From CAIWCD01 sp043782365 (lineage in GTDB: Bacteria; Myxococcota; Myxococcia; Myxococcales; 40CM-4-68-19): a stretch of 10,481 nucleotides of DNA. Shown here piece by piece: positions 1 to 7,900 of the stretch (the stretch's first letter is position 1; every line of letters begins with the position of its first letter). The notes under the pieces were generated by a model. That model saw only the letters and a program-made list of their open reading frames with translations, had not been told where the DNA came from and searched no databases. The position numbers and the translations under genes are program-made. The stretch spans positions 1 to 10,481 of the forward strand of contig JAYWAO010000446.1 of assembly GCA_043782365.1 (NCBI GenBank), read 5' to 3'.

Positions 1-1538
1 TCGGTGATGTCGAGGCCGGCCAGCACCTTCACCCGCGCCGTGAAGGCCTTGAGGGAGGTGGTCGGGGGGACCGGCTCGTTCCAGTCGGTGAGCGTGCCGT
101 TGGTGCGGAAGCGGACGCGGAAGCTCTGCGGGGTGGGCTCGATGTGGATGTCGCTCGCCTCGCGCTCGATCGCCGCCGCCACGATCCGGTTGAAGAGGCG
201 GATGACGTCGTCGCCCACCGCGCGGGCGTCGCGGGCGGTCTCGCGCTCCTGCTCGACCACCGTCTCGAACTGCAGCGACTCCGGGTTGACGCGCGGGCCG
301 GCGCCGCGCCCGCCGGGGCGCCCTTCGTCGAAGAGCTTCAGCCGGACCACCGCGCTCGAGTAGTCCTCGAGGCCGATGGCGACCGGGACCACCTCCACCG
401 TCTGCAGCGTGCGCCTCAGCTCGCCGAGCCCGGCGCCGTCGCGCGGGTTGACCATGGCGACGGTGAGCACGTTGCCGGCGAGCTTCACCGGCAAGAGCCG
501 GTAGGTGCGGACGAGCTTCACCGGCACCATCGCCAGCACCGAGGGCGAGAGGTCGAACTCGCGCAGCTCGACGAAGGGGATGCCGCGGGCCACCGGCTCG
601 GGGGCCAGCACCGGCGCGGGCCTCGTGCTTTCGTGCGGGGCCAACGCCTCGAGGAGCTGCGACTCGAGATCGCTCATCAGCTCCGGCGCGACGCTGCGCT
701 CCACCTTCGCCAGCAGGAGGTTGTACCGGGCCAGCCGGCGCGCGAGCGCCTCGGCCACCGCCGGCACCGCCGCGACCATCGCCTGGACGTGCTGCGCGGG
801 CAGCCAGAAGATCTTCGCCGCCGCGGAGACCACCGCGAAGAAGGGGCTGGGCTCGCCGAGCAGCGCCGAGACCTCGCCGAAGAAGTCGCCCGGGCCGAGC
901 GTCTCGAGGGGGGTGAGCTCACCGCCGGTCCCGGGGAGGAGCACCTGGACCGCGCCCGAGAAGACGATGCCGAGCCCGTCGCTGACCTTGCCGGCGGCGA
1001 CCAGCACGCTCGACTCCGCGCAGTCGAGCGCCTGCATCAGGGGCGCCGCCTTCTGCGCAACCGCCGGCGGAGCGTTCTTGAAGAGGGCGGTCTTCGCGAG
1101 GAACGAGGCGACCCGCTCGACCTGCACGTTGACGCGGACGACTCCATCGAGGAGCGGCGACTCGGAGAACGCGGGCTCGGCTGGCGGCGGCTGCGCCGGT
1201 GGAGGCTGCGTCGGCTCCGGCGGGCGCTGCAGCCCGGACTGGGACGGGGGCTTGGTCCGCGGCGGCGGCGGCTGGGTCGGCTCCGGCGGGCGCTGCAGCC
1301 CGGAATGGGACGGGGCCTTGGTCCGCGGCGGCGGCGGCTGGGTCGGCTCCGGCGGGCGCTGCAGCCCGGACTGGGACGGTGGCGAGACCCGCCGCGGCGC
1401 CGGAGGCGCTGGCACCGACTCTGGCGGCATCGGCGAGTCGGCGCCCGGGGACCCTGCGGGCGCTGGCGAGGCCGCGCTCGACGGCGGCGTCGCTGCAGCG
1501 GCCGGTGGCAGGGGTGCGGAGGAGTCGCCAGTGGACAT
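1..1538 (-). CDS. GspE/PilB-family secretion or type IV pilus ATPase with N-terminal cNMP-binding-like domain (partial, C-terminus outside window)
   Basis: The minus-strand frame from ATG 1538-1536 stays open to the left edge, giving 512 visible residues. The order is: a Pro-rich, low-complexity N-terminus (about 1-140) with tandem 22-residue repeats (about 53-110); a cyclic-nucleotide-binding fold (about 144-275) with the core GPGDFFGEVSALLGEPSP; a GspE_N (T2SSE_N) domain (about 319-400) containing GIPFVELREFDLSPS and LTVAMVNPRDG; and the start of the T2SSE core (about 443-512) with ASDIHIEP (residues 461-468) and VKVLAGLDIT at the edge. By family knowledge, such hexameric cytoplasmic ATPases power type II secretion or type IV pilus assembly. 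The Walker A, Asp and His boxes and Walker B would follow outside the window, so activity cannot be judged. No Shine-Dalgarno sits near the ATG; an in-frame GTG at 1556-1554 is an alternative. The cassette keeps Glu222 of FGE but has Ser231 where the phosphate-binding Arg is usual. It lies 57 bases downstream of the zinc-finger gene and in the same frame. Confidence 0.9.
   Translation of the reverse strand, partial: MSTGDSSAPLPPAAAATPPSSAASPAPAGSPGADSPMPPESVPAPPAPRRVSPPSQSGLQRPPEPTQPPPPRTKAPSHSGLQRPPEPTQPPPPRTKPPSQSGLQRPPEPTQPPPAQPPPAEPAFSESPLLDGVVRVNVQVERVASFLAKTALFKNAPPAVAQKAAPLMQALDCAESSVLVAAGKVSDGLGIVFSGAVQVLLPGTGGELTPLETLGPGDFFGEVSALLGEPSPFFAVVSAAAKIFWLPAQHVQAMVAAVPAVAEALARRLARYNLLLAKVERSVAPELMSDLESQLLEALAPHESTRPAPVLAPEPVARGIPFVELREFDLSPSVLAMVPVKLVRTYRLLPVKLAGNVLTVAMVNPRDGAGLGELRRTLQTVEVVPVAIGLEDYSSAVVRLKLFDEGRPGGRGAGPRVNPESLQFETVVEQERETARDARAVGDDVIRLFNRIVAAAIEREASDIHIEPTPQSFRVRFRTNGTLTDWNEPVPPTTSLKAFTARVKVLAGLDIT
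1211..1379. repeat. 66-bp tandem repeat, about 2.5 copies, inside the ATPase gene
   Basis: Copies begin at 1211, 1277 and 1343, each with the same start (tcggctccggcgggcgctgc). Copies 1 and 2 are full 66-base units differing at only two bases. Copy 3 matches for about 37 bases before diverging at 1380. The unit is 22 codons, so the frame of the minus-strand ATPase is kept, and it encodes a Pro/Gln-rich block containing SGLQRPPEPTQPPPPRTK. Both base differences change an amino acid (Pro/Ala and Gln/His). This looks like a recent in-frame duplication in a flexible linker before the cNMP-like domain. Confidence 0.95.
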
Positions 1539-1595
1539 CGCGTCGATCGATACCACGCACGGTCGGGAGCGCGAACTTCTCCTCTGTCCTCCGCG
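1539..1595. other. Intergenic spacer between zinc-finger gene and ATPase gene
   Basis: The spacer is 57 bases, exactly 19 codons, with no stop in the shared minus-strand frame. On the minus strand an AGGAG lies at 1583-1579, about 40 bases upstream of the ATG at 1538 and about 22 upstream of the in-frame GTG at 1556, too far from either to be a standard ribosome-binding site. No hairpin followed by a T run is visible, so there is no sign of transcription termination between the two genes. That fits cotranscription. Confidence 0.6.
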
Positions 1596-2681
1596 CTACC
1601 CCTTGGCCGCCGCCAGCCTCCGCGCCGCGAACTGCCCCTCCTTGCTCCGCGGAAACCGCGTCGCCACCTCCAGCAGCAGTCGGTCGCTCGTCTTCCTGTC
1701 CCCGATCAGCTGATCATACGTCCGCGCCGCCAGGAGCCACGCCGGTGGCGCGTGCACGCCCTCGGGCGCGGCGTCGATGCACCGGCGCAGCGCGAAGGTC
1801 GCCGCCTTGGCCCGCTTCTGGTCGAGCGCAAACGTCCCCAGCAAGAGCCACGACTGCGGCGCGAGCGTCTCCGCGCGGAGCAGCAGGCCGGAGCGGTCGA
1901 GCACGTCGAGGCACTCGGTCTGCTGGCCCTGCGCGAAGAGGCCGGCCAGGACCTCGTTCGCCCCCTCGCTCGTCTGGAGGGAGTGGTCGGGAGGAGCCGG
2001 CGGCGGCCTCGCCGCGGGTGCGGCCGGCGGAGGCGGCGGGCGGATCACGGGTGGAGGCGGCGGCCGCGCGCCCGCGTACGCTGGCGGAGCGCTCGCGGCG
2101 GGAGTCCGCGCGACCGGCGCTGGCGGGGGCGCGCCTTGGGCCTGCTCCTCGCCTGGGTCGAGCTCCAGCTCCAGCTCCTGCGGCGGCACGAGCGCCACCG
2201 GCGAGGGCTGGCCGAGGAGGCCGCGCTCCACTTCGAAGCTGCCGTCGCCGTCGCCGTCGTCGTCCAGCGCGATCGGCTCGTAGGTGCGCGGCTTCTGCGC
2301 TGCGTCCGAGAGCGGGTTGCCCGCGCTGTCGAGGCCGACCGGCCCGCCTTCCTCTCCTTCGCCGCCGGCCAGCTGGATGAGCGGCTGCGTGTCGCCGAGC
2401 ACGGGCACCAGCTCGTCGTCCCGCGCCGAGGGCTTCTGGCCGCGCACCAGCGCCCGGAGCCCGCCGAAGGGCGAGGCCTGCGCCTTCAGCGCGCTGAGCG
2501 CCTCCAGCTCGCCGCGCTTGATGAAGATGGGCTGCGCGCTGCCGCCGCACCGCGTGCAGAGGATGGTCTCGCCCGCCGCGGTGGTCTTCGAGGCGGCGCA
2601 GGCGGGGCAGAGCTTCGACTCGCAGGAGTCGCAGACCCAGCCGGCGGTGGCGTCGCGGTGCTGCACGCAGGACTCGAGCAA
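1596..2681 (-). CDS. B-box-like zinc-finger protein with proline-rich linker and C-terminal TPR-like repeats
   Basis: 361 residues, with no assignable enzymatic function. Residues 1-47 carry a cysteine/histidine cluster: Cys5, His8, Cys17, Cys20, Cys25, Cys28, then Cys42 and Cys45 (CVQH, CDSC, LCPAC, CTRC). This pattern resembles B-box-type zinc fingers, which are common at the N-terminus of myxobacterial proteins. A middle region (about 90-235) is disordered-looking, with an Asp/Gly run at 140-147 and polyproline stretches at 207-231. Residues about 240-360 are helical and TPR-like; the end (ATRFPRSKEGQFAARRLAAA) resembles the last helices of YbgF/BamD-type TPRs. The start is TTG at 2681-2679. 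No ATG or GTG lies upstream in frame before the preceding gene, and starting at the GTG for residue 6 would lose Cys5. The protein is probably a cytoplasmic scaffold or adaptor. A link to the ATPase 57 bases downstream is inferred from the operon layout only. Confidence 0.8.
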   Translation of the reverse strand: MLESCVQHRDATAGWVCDSCESKLCPACAASKTTAAGETILCTRCGGSAQPIFIKRGELEALSALKAQASPFGGLRALVRGQKPSARDDELVPVLGDTQPLIQLAGGEGEEGGPVGLDSAGNPLSDAAQKPRTYEPIALDDDGDGDGSFEVERGLLGQPSPVALVPPQELELELDPGEEQAQGAPPPAPVARTPAASAPPAYAGARPPPPPVIRPPPPPAAPAARPPPAPPDHSLQTSEGANEVLAGLFAQGQQTECLDVLDRSGLLLRAETLAPQSWLLLGTFALDQKRAKAATFALRRCIDAAPEGVHAPPAWLLAARTYDQLIGDRKTSDRLLLEVATRFPRSKEGQFAARRLAAAKG

Positions 2682-2781
2682 GGGACCCCCGGGGTGGGCG
2701 CGTGAAGATAGCAGCGGAACAACCCGCGCTGCACGGGGCAGTGGCGCGTCCTCTGTGGTGTCGCGTCGCAGGCGGGGTGCG
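2682..2781. other. Intergenic spacer between glycosyltransferase and zinc-finger genes
   Basis: 100 bases. On the minus strand it holds TTGTTC and TATCTT hexamers near 2705-2725, but they are only six bases apart and no convincing -35/-10 pair was found. The sequence acccccggggt at 2685-2695 is a near-palindrome without a T run, so I do not call a terminator. A weak G-rich stretch precedes the TTG start at 2681. Confidence 0.4.
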
Positions 2782-4323
2782 TCACGGCAGCGCCCAGACG
2801 GCGATCGGCCCCGTCCGGACGATCAAGCGCGCGCCCTGCGGCGGCGGGGCCCTGCGCAGGCGGAGCTGGTAGACGGGGCCGTCTTTGTCGAACTTCAGCC
2901 GGTTCGCCGGGTCGTGGGAGAGCAGCACGTTGTAGCCCCAGTCCTGCGAGCGGTAGTCGAACTCCATCTTCGCGGCCTTCAGCGCGGGCCGGTCGCGCTT
3001 GATCGCCGCCAGCACGGTGCGCAGCGTGGTGAGGCCGTTGCGCGCGTCGGTCGTGCGCGAGACCCAGAGCGCGCTGTCGAAGCCGCCGGCGCAGAGCACG
3101 CCCACCAGGCCATAGAGCGCGAAGCGGGCGCGGCCCCACTCGCCCGCGGCCTGCCCCAGCGCGGCGAAGGCGACGAAGTAGAACGGCAAGAGCGGCTGCA
3201 CGTAGTGGCCGAAGATCGACCGGTGGGTGGCCCAGAGCAGGAGCACGTTGGCGAGCAGCCCGAGCAGCGCCGCGCGGAGGAACGCCTCCCCGTCCGCCGC
3301 CGCGGGGTCGGGCGCCGCGGCCTTCGCCCCGACGCGGCGCAGGCGGCGCACCAGGAGGTAGCCCAGCGTCCCGAGCGCAAAAATGTAAGACAGCGCGAGG
3401 AGCGCGCGGCGCAGCGGGGTCCACTGCACGTCGTCGTTGCCGTGCAGCACGAGGTCGACCATCTGCCCCTCGGAGTGCAGGTCCCAGTAGGAGAAGAGCT
3501 GTTGGTAGCTGACGTCGAGCGTGAGGAGCCGCAGCGCCCAGAGCGGGGTGCGCAGCCAGTCGCTGGAAGGGTTGCCGCCCGACTCGGCCAGGAACGTGCG
3601 CGAGTTGTGACCCTGCGTCCGCACCTCGAAGGCGATGAGCGGCGCGTAGAGGGCGAGCGCGCAGAGCACCACCGCCAGGGTCCACGACCAGCGCCACTGC
3701 TTGAGCGCGGGCCAGGCGATCGGCGCCAGCGCCACCCAGACCATCGGCGACGACAAGTGGAACTGCGGCAGCACGCCGGCGCCCAGCGCGAGGAGCACCA
3801 CCCCGGCGAGGTCGGGCTTGCGGCGCAGGCGGCAGGCGGCCCAGAAGGCGACGGCGACGAAGAAGTTGATGACGTTGGCGTTCCAGATCCGGTCCGCGTA
3901 GAGGGTGCTCCACGGCAGGCAGGCCATCAGGACGGCGGCGGTGACGGCGCCGGCCTCGCCGAAGAACGGGCGCAGCGCGCGCCAATAGAGTAATACGCCG
4001 AAGGCGCAGAGCAGCGCCACGAAGGCGTTGGCGGCTTCGGGCGACTTGAAGCCGCAGAGGAGCGGCACCGCCATCAGGTAGAAGAACGCAGGCCCGGGGT
4101 GGCTGGCGCCGCCGCCGGTGATCGAGGTCCCCAAGAGCGGGAGCTCCTCGCCGCGGGAGATGCGCTCGGCCATCTGGAACATGACGATCTCGTCACCGCC
4201 GAACCGCGCGGTGCCGACCAAGAGGAGCCTCGCCGTGCACGCGAGCGCGAGCAGGAGCACGCCCACGAGCAGGCGGTCAGCCAGACCGGTGGGGTGCATG
4301 GGGGCGCGCGCGGCGACGTGCAT
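2782..4323 (-). CDS. GT39/PMT-like polytopic membrane glycosyltransferase
   Basis: 513 residues from ATG 4323-4321. Hydrophobic segments run through most of the first 430 residues (first at about 18-37), followed by a soluble C-terminal tail. The first extracytoplasmic loop has the Asp44-Glu45 pair (FGGDEIVMFQ). In GT39/ArnT/PMT C-type glycosyltransferases an acidic pair at this place is catalytic. Further family-like motifs are HPGP (75-78), RIWNANVINFF (145-155) and GVLPQFHLSS (183-192). By family knowledge these enzymes move a sugar from a polyprenyl-phosphate donor to a lipid, protein or glycan on the outer face of the cytoplasmic membrane; the acceptor here is unknown. The frame stays open upstream to ATG 4482, but the extra 53 residues are Arg/Pro-rich and would cover the divergent promoter region. 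ATG 4299 is an alternative start. Ribosome-binding signals are weak for all candidates (TAGG lies just upstream of 4323). It is the first gene of the leftward group. Confidence 0.85.
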   Translation of the reverse strand: MHVAARAPMHPTGLADRLLVGVLLLALACTARLLLVGTARFGGDEIVMFQMAERISRGEELPLLGTSITGGGASHPGPAFFYLMAVPLLCGFKSPEAANAFVALLCAFGVLLYWRALRPFFGEAGAVTAAVLMACLPWSTLYADRIWNANVINFFVAVAFWAACRLRRKPDLAGVVLLALGAGVLPQFHLSSPMVWVALAPIAWPALKQWRWSWTLAVVLCALALYAPLIAFEVRTQGHNSRTFLAESGGNPSSDWLRTPLWALRLLTLDVSYQQLFSYWDLHSEGQMVDLVLHGNDDVQWTPLRRALLALSYIFALGTLGYLLVRRLRRVGAKAAAPDPAAADGEAFLRAALLGLLANVLLLWATHRSIFGHYVQPLLPFYFVAFAALGQAAGEWGRARFALYGLVGVLCAGGFDSALWVSRTTDARNGLTTLRTVLAAIKRDRPALKAAKMEFDYRSQDWGYNVLLSHDPANRLKFDKDGPVYQLRLRRAPPPQGARLIVRTGPIAVWALP

Positions 4324-4481
4324 GGAGCCTAGACGGCCGGGAAGTAGAGGCGGAACCCGGTGCCGCGGCCGGGGCGCGCTCTCGAGCATCAACGGCATAG
4401 CACGCGGGCGCGGCCACAGATCGAGTTGACCCCACCCCGATGGCGGCCTTACTCGTCTATGCGGCCGTTCTTGGGGGTGCA
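4324..4481. other. Divergent intergenic region
   Basis: 158 bases between two genes that point away from each other, so it should hold promoters in both directions. It is GC-rich. Apart from the candidate at 4426-4453 nothing else stands out: no clear operator palindrome, sigma54 -24/-12 pair or riboswitch-like structure. Both flanking genes have possible upstream starts inside this region (4482 on the minus strand, 4440 on the plus strand), which I consider less likely. Confidence 0.5.
4426..4453 (+). promoter_or_regulatory. Candidate sigma70-like promoter for the PqqD-lipoprotein unit
   Basis: TTGACC at 4426-4431 matches five of six bases of the -35 consensus. A weak -10 candidate, CTTACT, lies at 4448-4453 after a 16-base spacer. 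Transcription from here would begin near 4460, just before the preferred start at 4482 and after the alternative ATG at 4440. The -10 match is poor, so this is tentative. Confidence 0.3.
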
Positions 4482-4844
4482 ATGTCCGCTGGAGACGCCG
4501 ATCCCCTGCTCACCGCGCGACCGCGGCGGCACCCCGATCTCGCCTGGCGCAACTGGGGTGGGCAGGTGGTGATCCTCGCCCCAGCGGGCCACCACCCGGG
4601 CGGGCCTCCCGAGCAGGCCGACGGGGCCGAGCACGATTTGAATGAAGTCGCGAGCCGTCTCTGGGAGTTAAGCGACGGGCAGCGCACGGTCGCAGATCTT
4701 GCGCGTGCCTTGGTGGAAGAGTTCGAGGTCGATCCGGCTACAGCCGAGCGGGATTCGGCCGATTTCGTGCATGAGTTGGTGCGTCTTCAGTTGCTGGTGC
4801 TCGATCCAGGCGGCCAACGCCTCGAGGGAGTGGGAACCAAATGA
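4482..4844 (+). CDS. Stand-alone PqqD-family (RRE-fold) protein
   Basis: 120 residues. The body matches the PqqD pattern: a first strand region (RHPDLAWRNWGGQVVILAP, 16-34), the conserved leucine-asparagine step (DLNEVASRLWELSDGQRTV, 52-70), a helix (ADLARALVEEFEVD, 71-84), and a last helix ending VHELVRLQLLVLD (96-108). In PqqD and related RiPP recognition elements this winged-helix fold binds the leader of a precursor peptide and presents it to a modifying enzyme such as a radical-SAM protein. A Gly/Pro/His-rich loop at 36-51 (GHHPGGPPEQADGAEH) looks like an insertion. ATG 4482 is preferred over the in-frame ATG 4440 because GGGGGTG at 4473-4479 precedes it and no Shine-Dalgarno precedes 4440. 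The stop TGA (4842-4844) overlaps the next start (4841-4843) as ATGA, implying translational coupling. No precursor peptide or modifying enzyme is visible, so its partner is unknown. Confidence 0.85.
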   Translation: MSAGDADPLLTARPRRHPDLAWRNWGGQVVILAPAGHHPGGPPEQADGAEHDLNEVASRLWELSDGQRTVADLARALVEEFEVDPATAERDSADFVHELVRLQLLVLDPGGQRLEGVGTK

Positions 4845-4900
4845 TCCGCCTACATCGCAGCGCCATCGCCCTCCTGGTGTCCGGTCTCGCGGCCGCGTGC
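4841..4900 (+). other. Lipoprotein signal peptide and lipobox of the giant Ig-like protein
   Basis: Residues 1-20 are a basic n-region (MIRLHR), a hydrophobic core (AIALLVSGLAAA) and Cys20 encoded at 4898-4900. Positions -4 to -1 are Leu-Ala-Ala-Ala, an acceptable though not ideal lipobox (Leu is more usual at -3). Ser at +2, not Asp, argues against inner-membrane retention under the enterobacterial Lol rule; that rule may not hold in myxobacteria. Confidence 0.8.
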
Positions 4901-7900
4901 TCGTCTTCACCCAAGCTGTCGATCACCAGCCCCGCCGACCTCGCGCAGCTCGGCCCGTCGGCCGATCTCGACGCCGCCGCCCCGGGCGTGCAGGTCGCGG
5001 TAGACGCCCTCACCGACGCAGCCGACGGCAGCTGGGCCTCGGCGGTCGGCGGCGGCCCGCGCGCGCTGGCGCAGGTGAAGGCGGGCCGGCTCCACTTCGA
5101 CGCCGTCACCCTCGGCGAAGGCCCGGTCACCCTCTCGGTCTCGGTGGTGGACAAGGACTCGGACCGCTGGACGGCCACCTCGATCCGCGTGCTCGCCGAC
5201 TCGATGGCGACCGGGTGCCGCTTCACCAGCCCCGCCGACCACAGCGTGGTGGTCGCCGACCCCGGCGACACGGGCTTCGTGGTGCAGGAGGTAGACGTCT
5301 TCTGCCGCGGCCTCGACGCGGGCACGGTGGCGGGCCTCACCGTCGGCGCCTCCGACGGGCCGGTCTACTCGAAGGCGCTGTCCGCCGACGGCACCGCGCG
5401 CTTCAACGTGCAGCTCCTCTCGGGCGACAACCTGATCGGCCTCATCGCCAAGGGCGCGCCGCTCCGGCTGCTGACGCTCACGCTCAGCCCCCCCGAGGGC
5501 TCGCCGCGCCGCTGCTCGGGCGAGCTGGCGCTGCCGTCGGGCACGCTCTTCAACCTCACCGGCGCAGGGGGCGCGGTCGCCGACACCGACCCCGCGCGCG
5601 CCGGCATCCAGGCCCGGCTGGTCGTCACCGGCGTGCCCGCGCGCTGCGACCAGGAGCCCGCGCGGTTGGTGGTCTCGCAGGGCGCGAGCAACGCGACGTA
5701 CACCACCACGGTCGAGAGCGGACGCGCCGCGTTCGACGTCGAGCTCTTCGACGGGCCGAACCACGTGGAGGCCTTCGTCGGCCGCGCCGGCGGCGGCTCC
5801 GCTGCGCTGCGCCCGGCCGACTACACCGCCGACGGCGTGGCAGTGACGGTGGGCCTCACCTCCCCGGTCGCGGGCGCGGTGCTGGGCGACGCCGACAACG
5901 TCAGCAACCAGGCCAACGTCTTCCAAGCCGCCTTCGCGGGCCAGGTGGTCGGCGCCTCCGCGCTCTACCCCGGGAGCGAATCGTGGCTCTCTCTCGACGA
6001 AGGGACAGGGCAGGCCGCGCAGGTGTCGCTGCTCGACCGCACCAATGCCTCGGGCCTCTTCAGCGGCGTCGCGCAGACCCTCTCGAGCGGCTCGCACACC
6101 GCCCGCGTCTGGGCCCGCCGCAAGAGCGGGAACGCCGCCACCACCGGCACGATTACATTTACCGTCGCCTACCACAACGGCGCGCTCGCCATCGCCTCGC
6201 CGGCCGACCAGTCGCTGCTCGGGCACGGCGCGCACGTGCTGGCGCAGCCGGGCGGCGCGCTGGTGGACTTCCGCCTCACCAGCAAGAACCTCGCGGGCGC
6301 GCAGGCGACCGTCACCTGCACGAGCAACGGCCAGCCGGTGAGCGTCTCGGGCCCGCTCGCCGCCGCCTTCGACACCACGCTCCAGCTCTTCCTGCCGCTC
6401 ACCGGTTGCGGCCCGACGGCGTACTCCTGCGCGGCGCAGGCGCGGCCTTCGCAGGGCAGCGTGGTCTTCTCCAACCTCGCGGCCATCGCCGTCGACGTCA
6501 GCGACCCCGCCGTCGCGCTCAGCGCGCCGCTCTCGGGCAGCACGCGGATCGGCACCTTCAACCTGCACGCCACCACTGGCTGCGCTGGCGAGGCGCAGAC
6601 CGCGCAGCTCACCGTCGGCGGCGTCGCGCGGCCCGCTTTCACCGTCACGGGCAACGCCATCGACCTCAGCGGGCTCGCGCTGACGCCGGGCCAGAACCCG
6701 ATCGTCCTCACCGTCACCGACGCCGCCGGAAACAGCGGGATCGCCACCGCGTCGCTCACCTTTCTGCAGGGCGCGCCCGTGGTGCAGATCACCGCGCCCA
6801 AGGACGGGGCCACGCTGCTCACCGAGGACGACGTGCGGCCCGACCTCGCCGATGGCCTGCAGACCAACGTGCTCGTCCAGGTGGACAACCGGCCCGTGGG
6901 CACCGCCGTCGACCTCCTCCTGGGTAGCAGCGCAGGGACCCGCTTCAAGCAGACCGCGGTCACCGCGCTGGTGGCGGGCCACCTGGTGGCCAGCTTCCCC
7001 GCGGTGAGCCTGCGAGAAGGCCTCTCGACGCTCTCGGCCACCGTCACCGACGTGGTCATCGACCCCGTGCAGCCCGCGCCCGTGACCGCCACCGCCAACG
7101 TCACCGTCAGCACCGGCCGGCCTGGCTGCGACGTGCTCTTGCCGGCCGACCACACCGTCTGGAGCCCGGTGGAAGACTCGCGGGCGGACCTCGCTGGCTT
7201 CCAGCACGCGGTGCAGGTGCAGACCTCGGGTGGCGGCCTCGTCAAGTTGAGCCTGACGCCGATCAGCGGCGGCGGCGTCGCCTACAGCACCTCGAAGGCG
7301 CCCGCGGGCAGCGGGCTGCAGACCGTCACCTTCGACGACGTGACCTTCACCGATGGCGCGTGGACCGTGGACGCGGTCTGCGCCGCCACCGTGGGGGCGC
7401 AGGGCCGCGCGCTGCCCAACGTGGTGACGCTCAACCTCACCGGGCCCACCGTCAGCATCACCAAGCCCGCGCCGGGCGCTGCCTTCTCGAAGGCCGACTT
7501 CAACGGCGCCGGCAAGGCCACCGTCACGCTCGGCACCACCGGCGGCGACGGCGGCACCGCCAGGCTGGTGGTCGACTGCGGCAGCGGGGCGACGACCTAC
7601 GGCCCCGCGGTCATCCCCGCTGGCGGCGTGGTCAGCTTCGACGTCGGGCTGGTCGCCGATGGCCAGGAGGGGATCTGCTCCTTCGGCGTCACCGCCAAGA
7701 CCGCGGCGGGGCTCGACGGCCTGCCGCTCCTCGTCAGCATCCTCGCCGACCGCAGCACGCCCGCGCCCGCGCTGGTGACGCCGCTCTCGGGCAGCTACGG
7801 CCCCACGGCCCCCGAGCTGGACTGCGCGAACCAGGCCGCGCCGCTCTTCAAGCAGGTGCAAGTTTCGGTAACCGATCCGGTGCCCGCGTCGGGGCTGCAG

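Noticed and set aside
2685..2695. Near-palindrome acccccggggt as a possible terminator.
   Set aside because: It is short and has no following T run on either strand; such GC palindromes are common by chance at this base composition.
144..2705. An 853-codon open frame on the plus strand.
   Set aside because: It spans two well-supported minus-strand genes, translates to Arg-rich low-complexity sequence and crosses their intergenic gap. It is a shadow frame.
2284..3993. Plus-strand frame of 569 codons and overlapping minus-strand frame at 2486-3985.
   Set aside because: Both overlap the glycosyltransferase gene in other frames and have no hydrophobic segments or motifs. The frame at 2782-4323 has clear membrane segments and GT39-like motifs.
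4324..4482. Extension of the glycosyltransferase to ATG 4482 on the minus strand.
   Set aside because: The extra 53 residues are Arg/Pro-rich and not membrane-like, and the extension would cover the whole divergent promoter region and abut the PqqD start.
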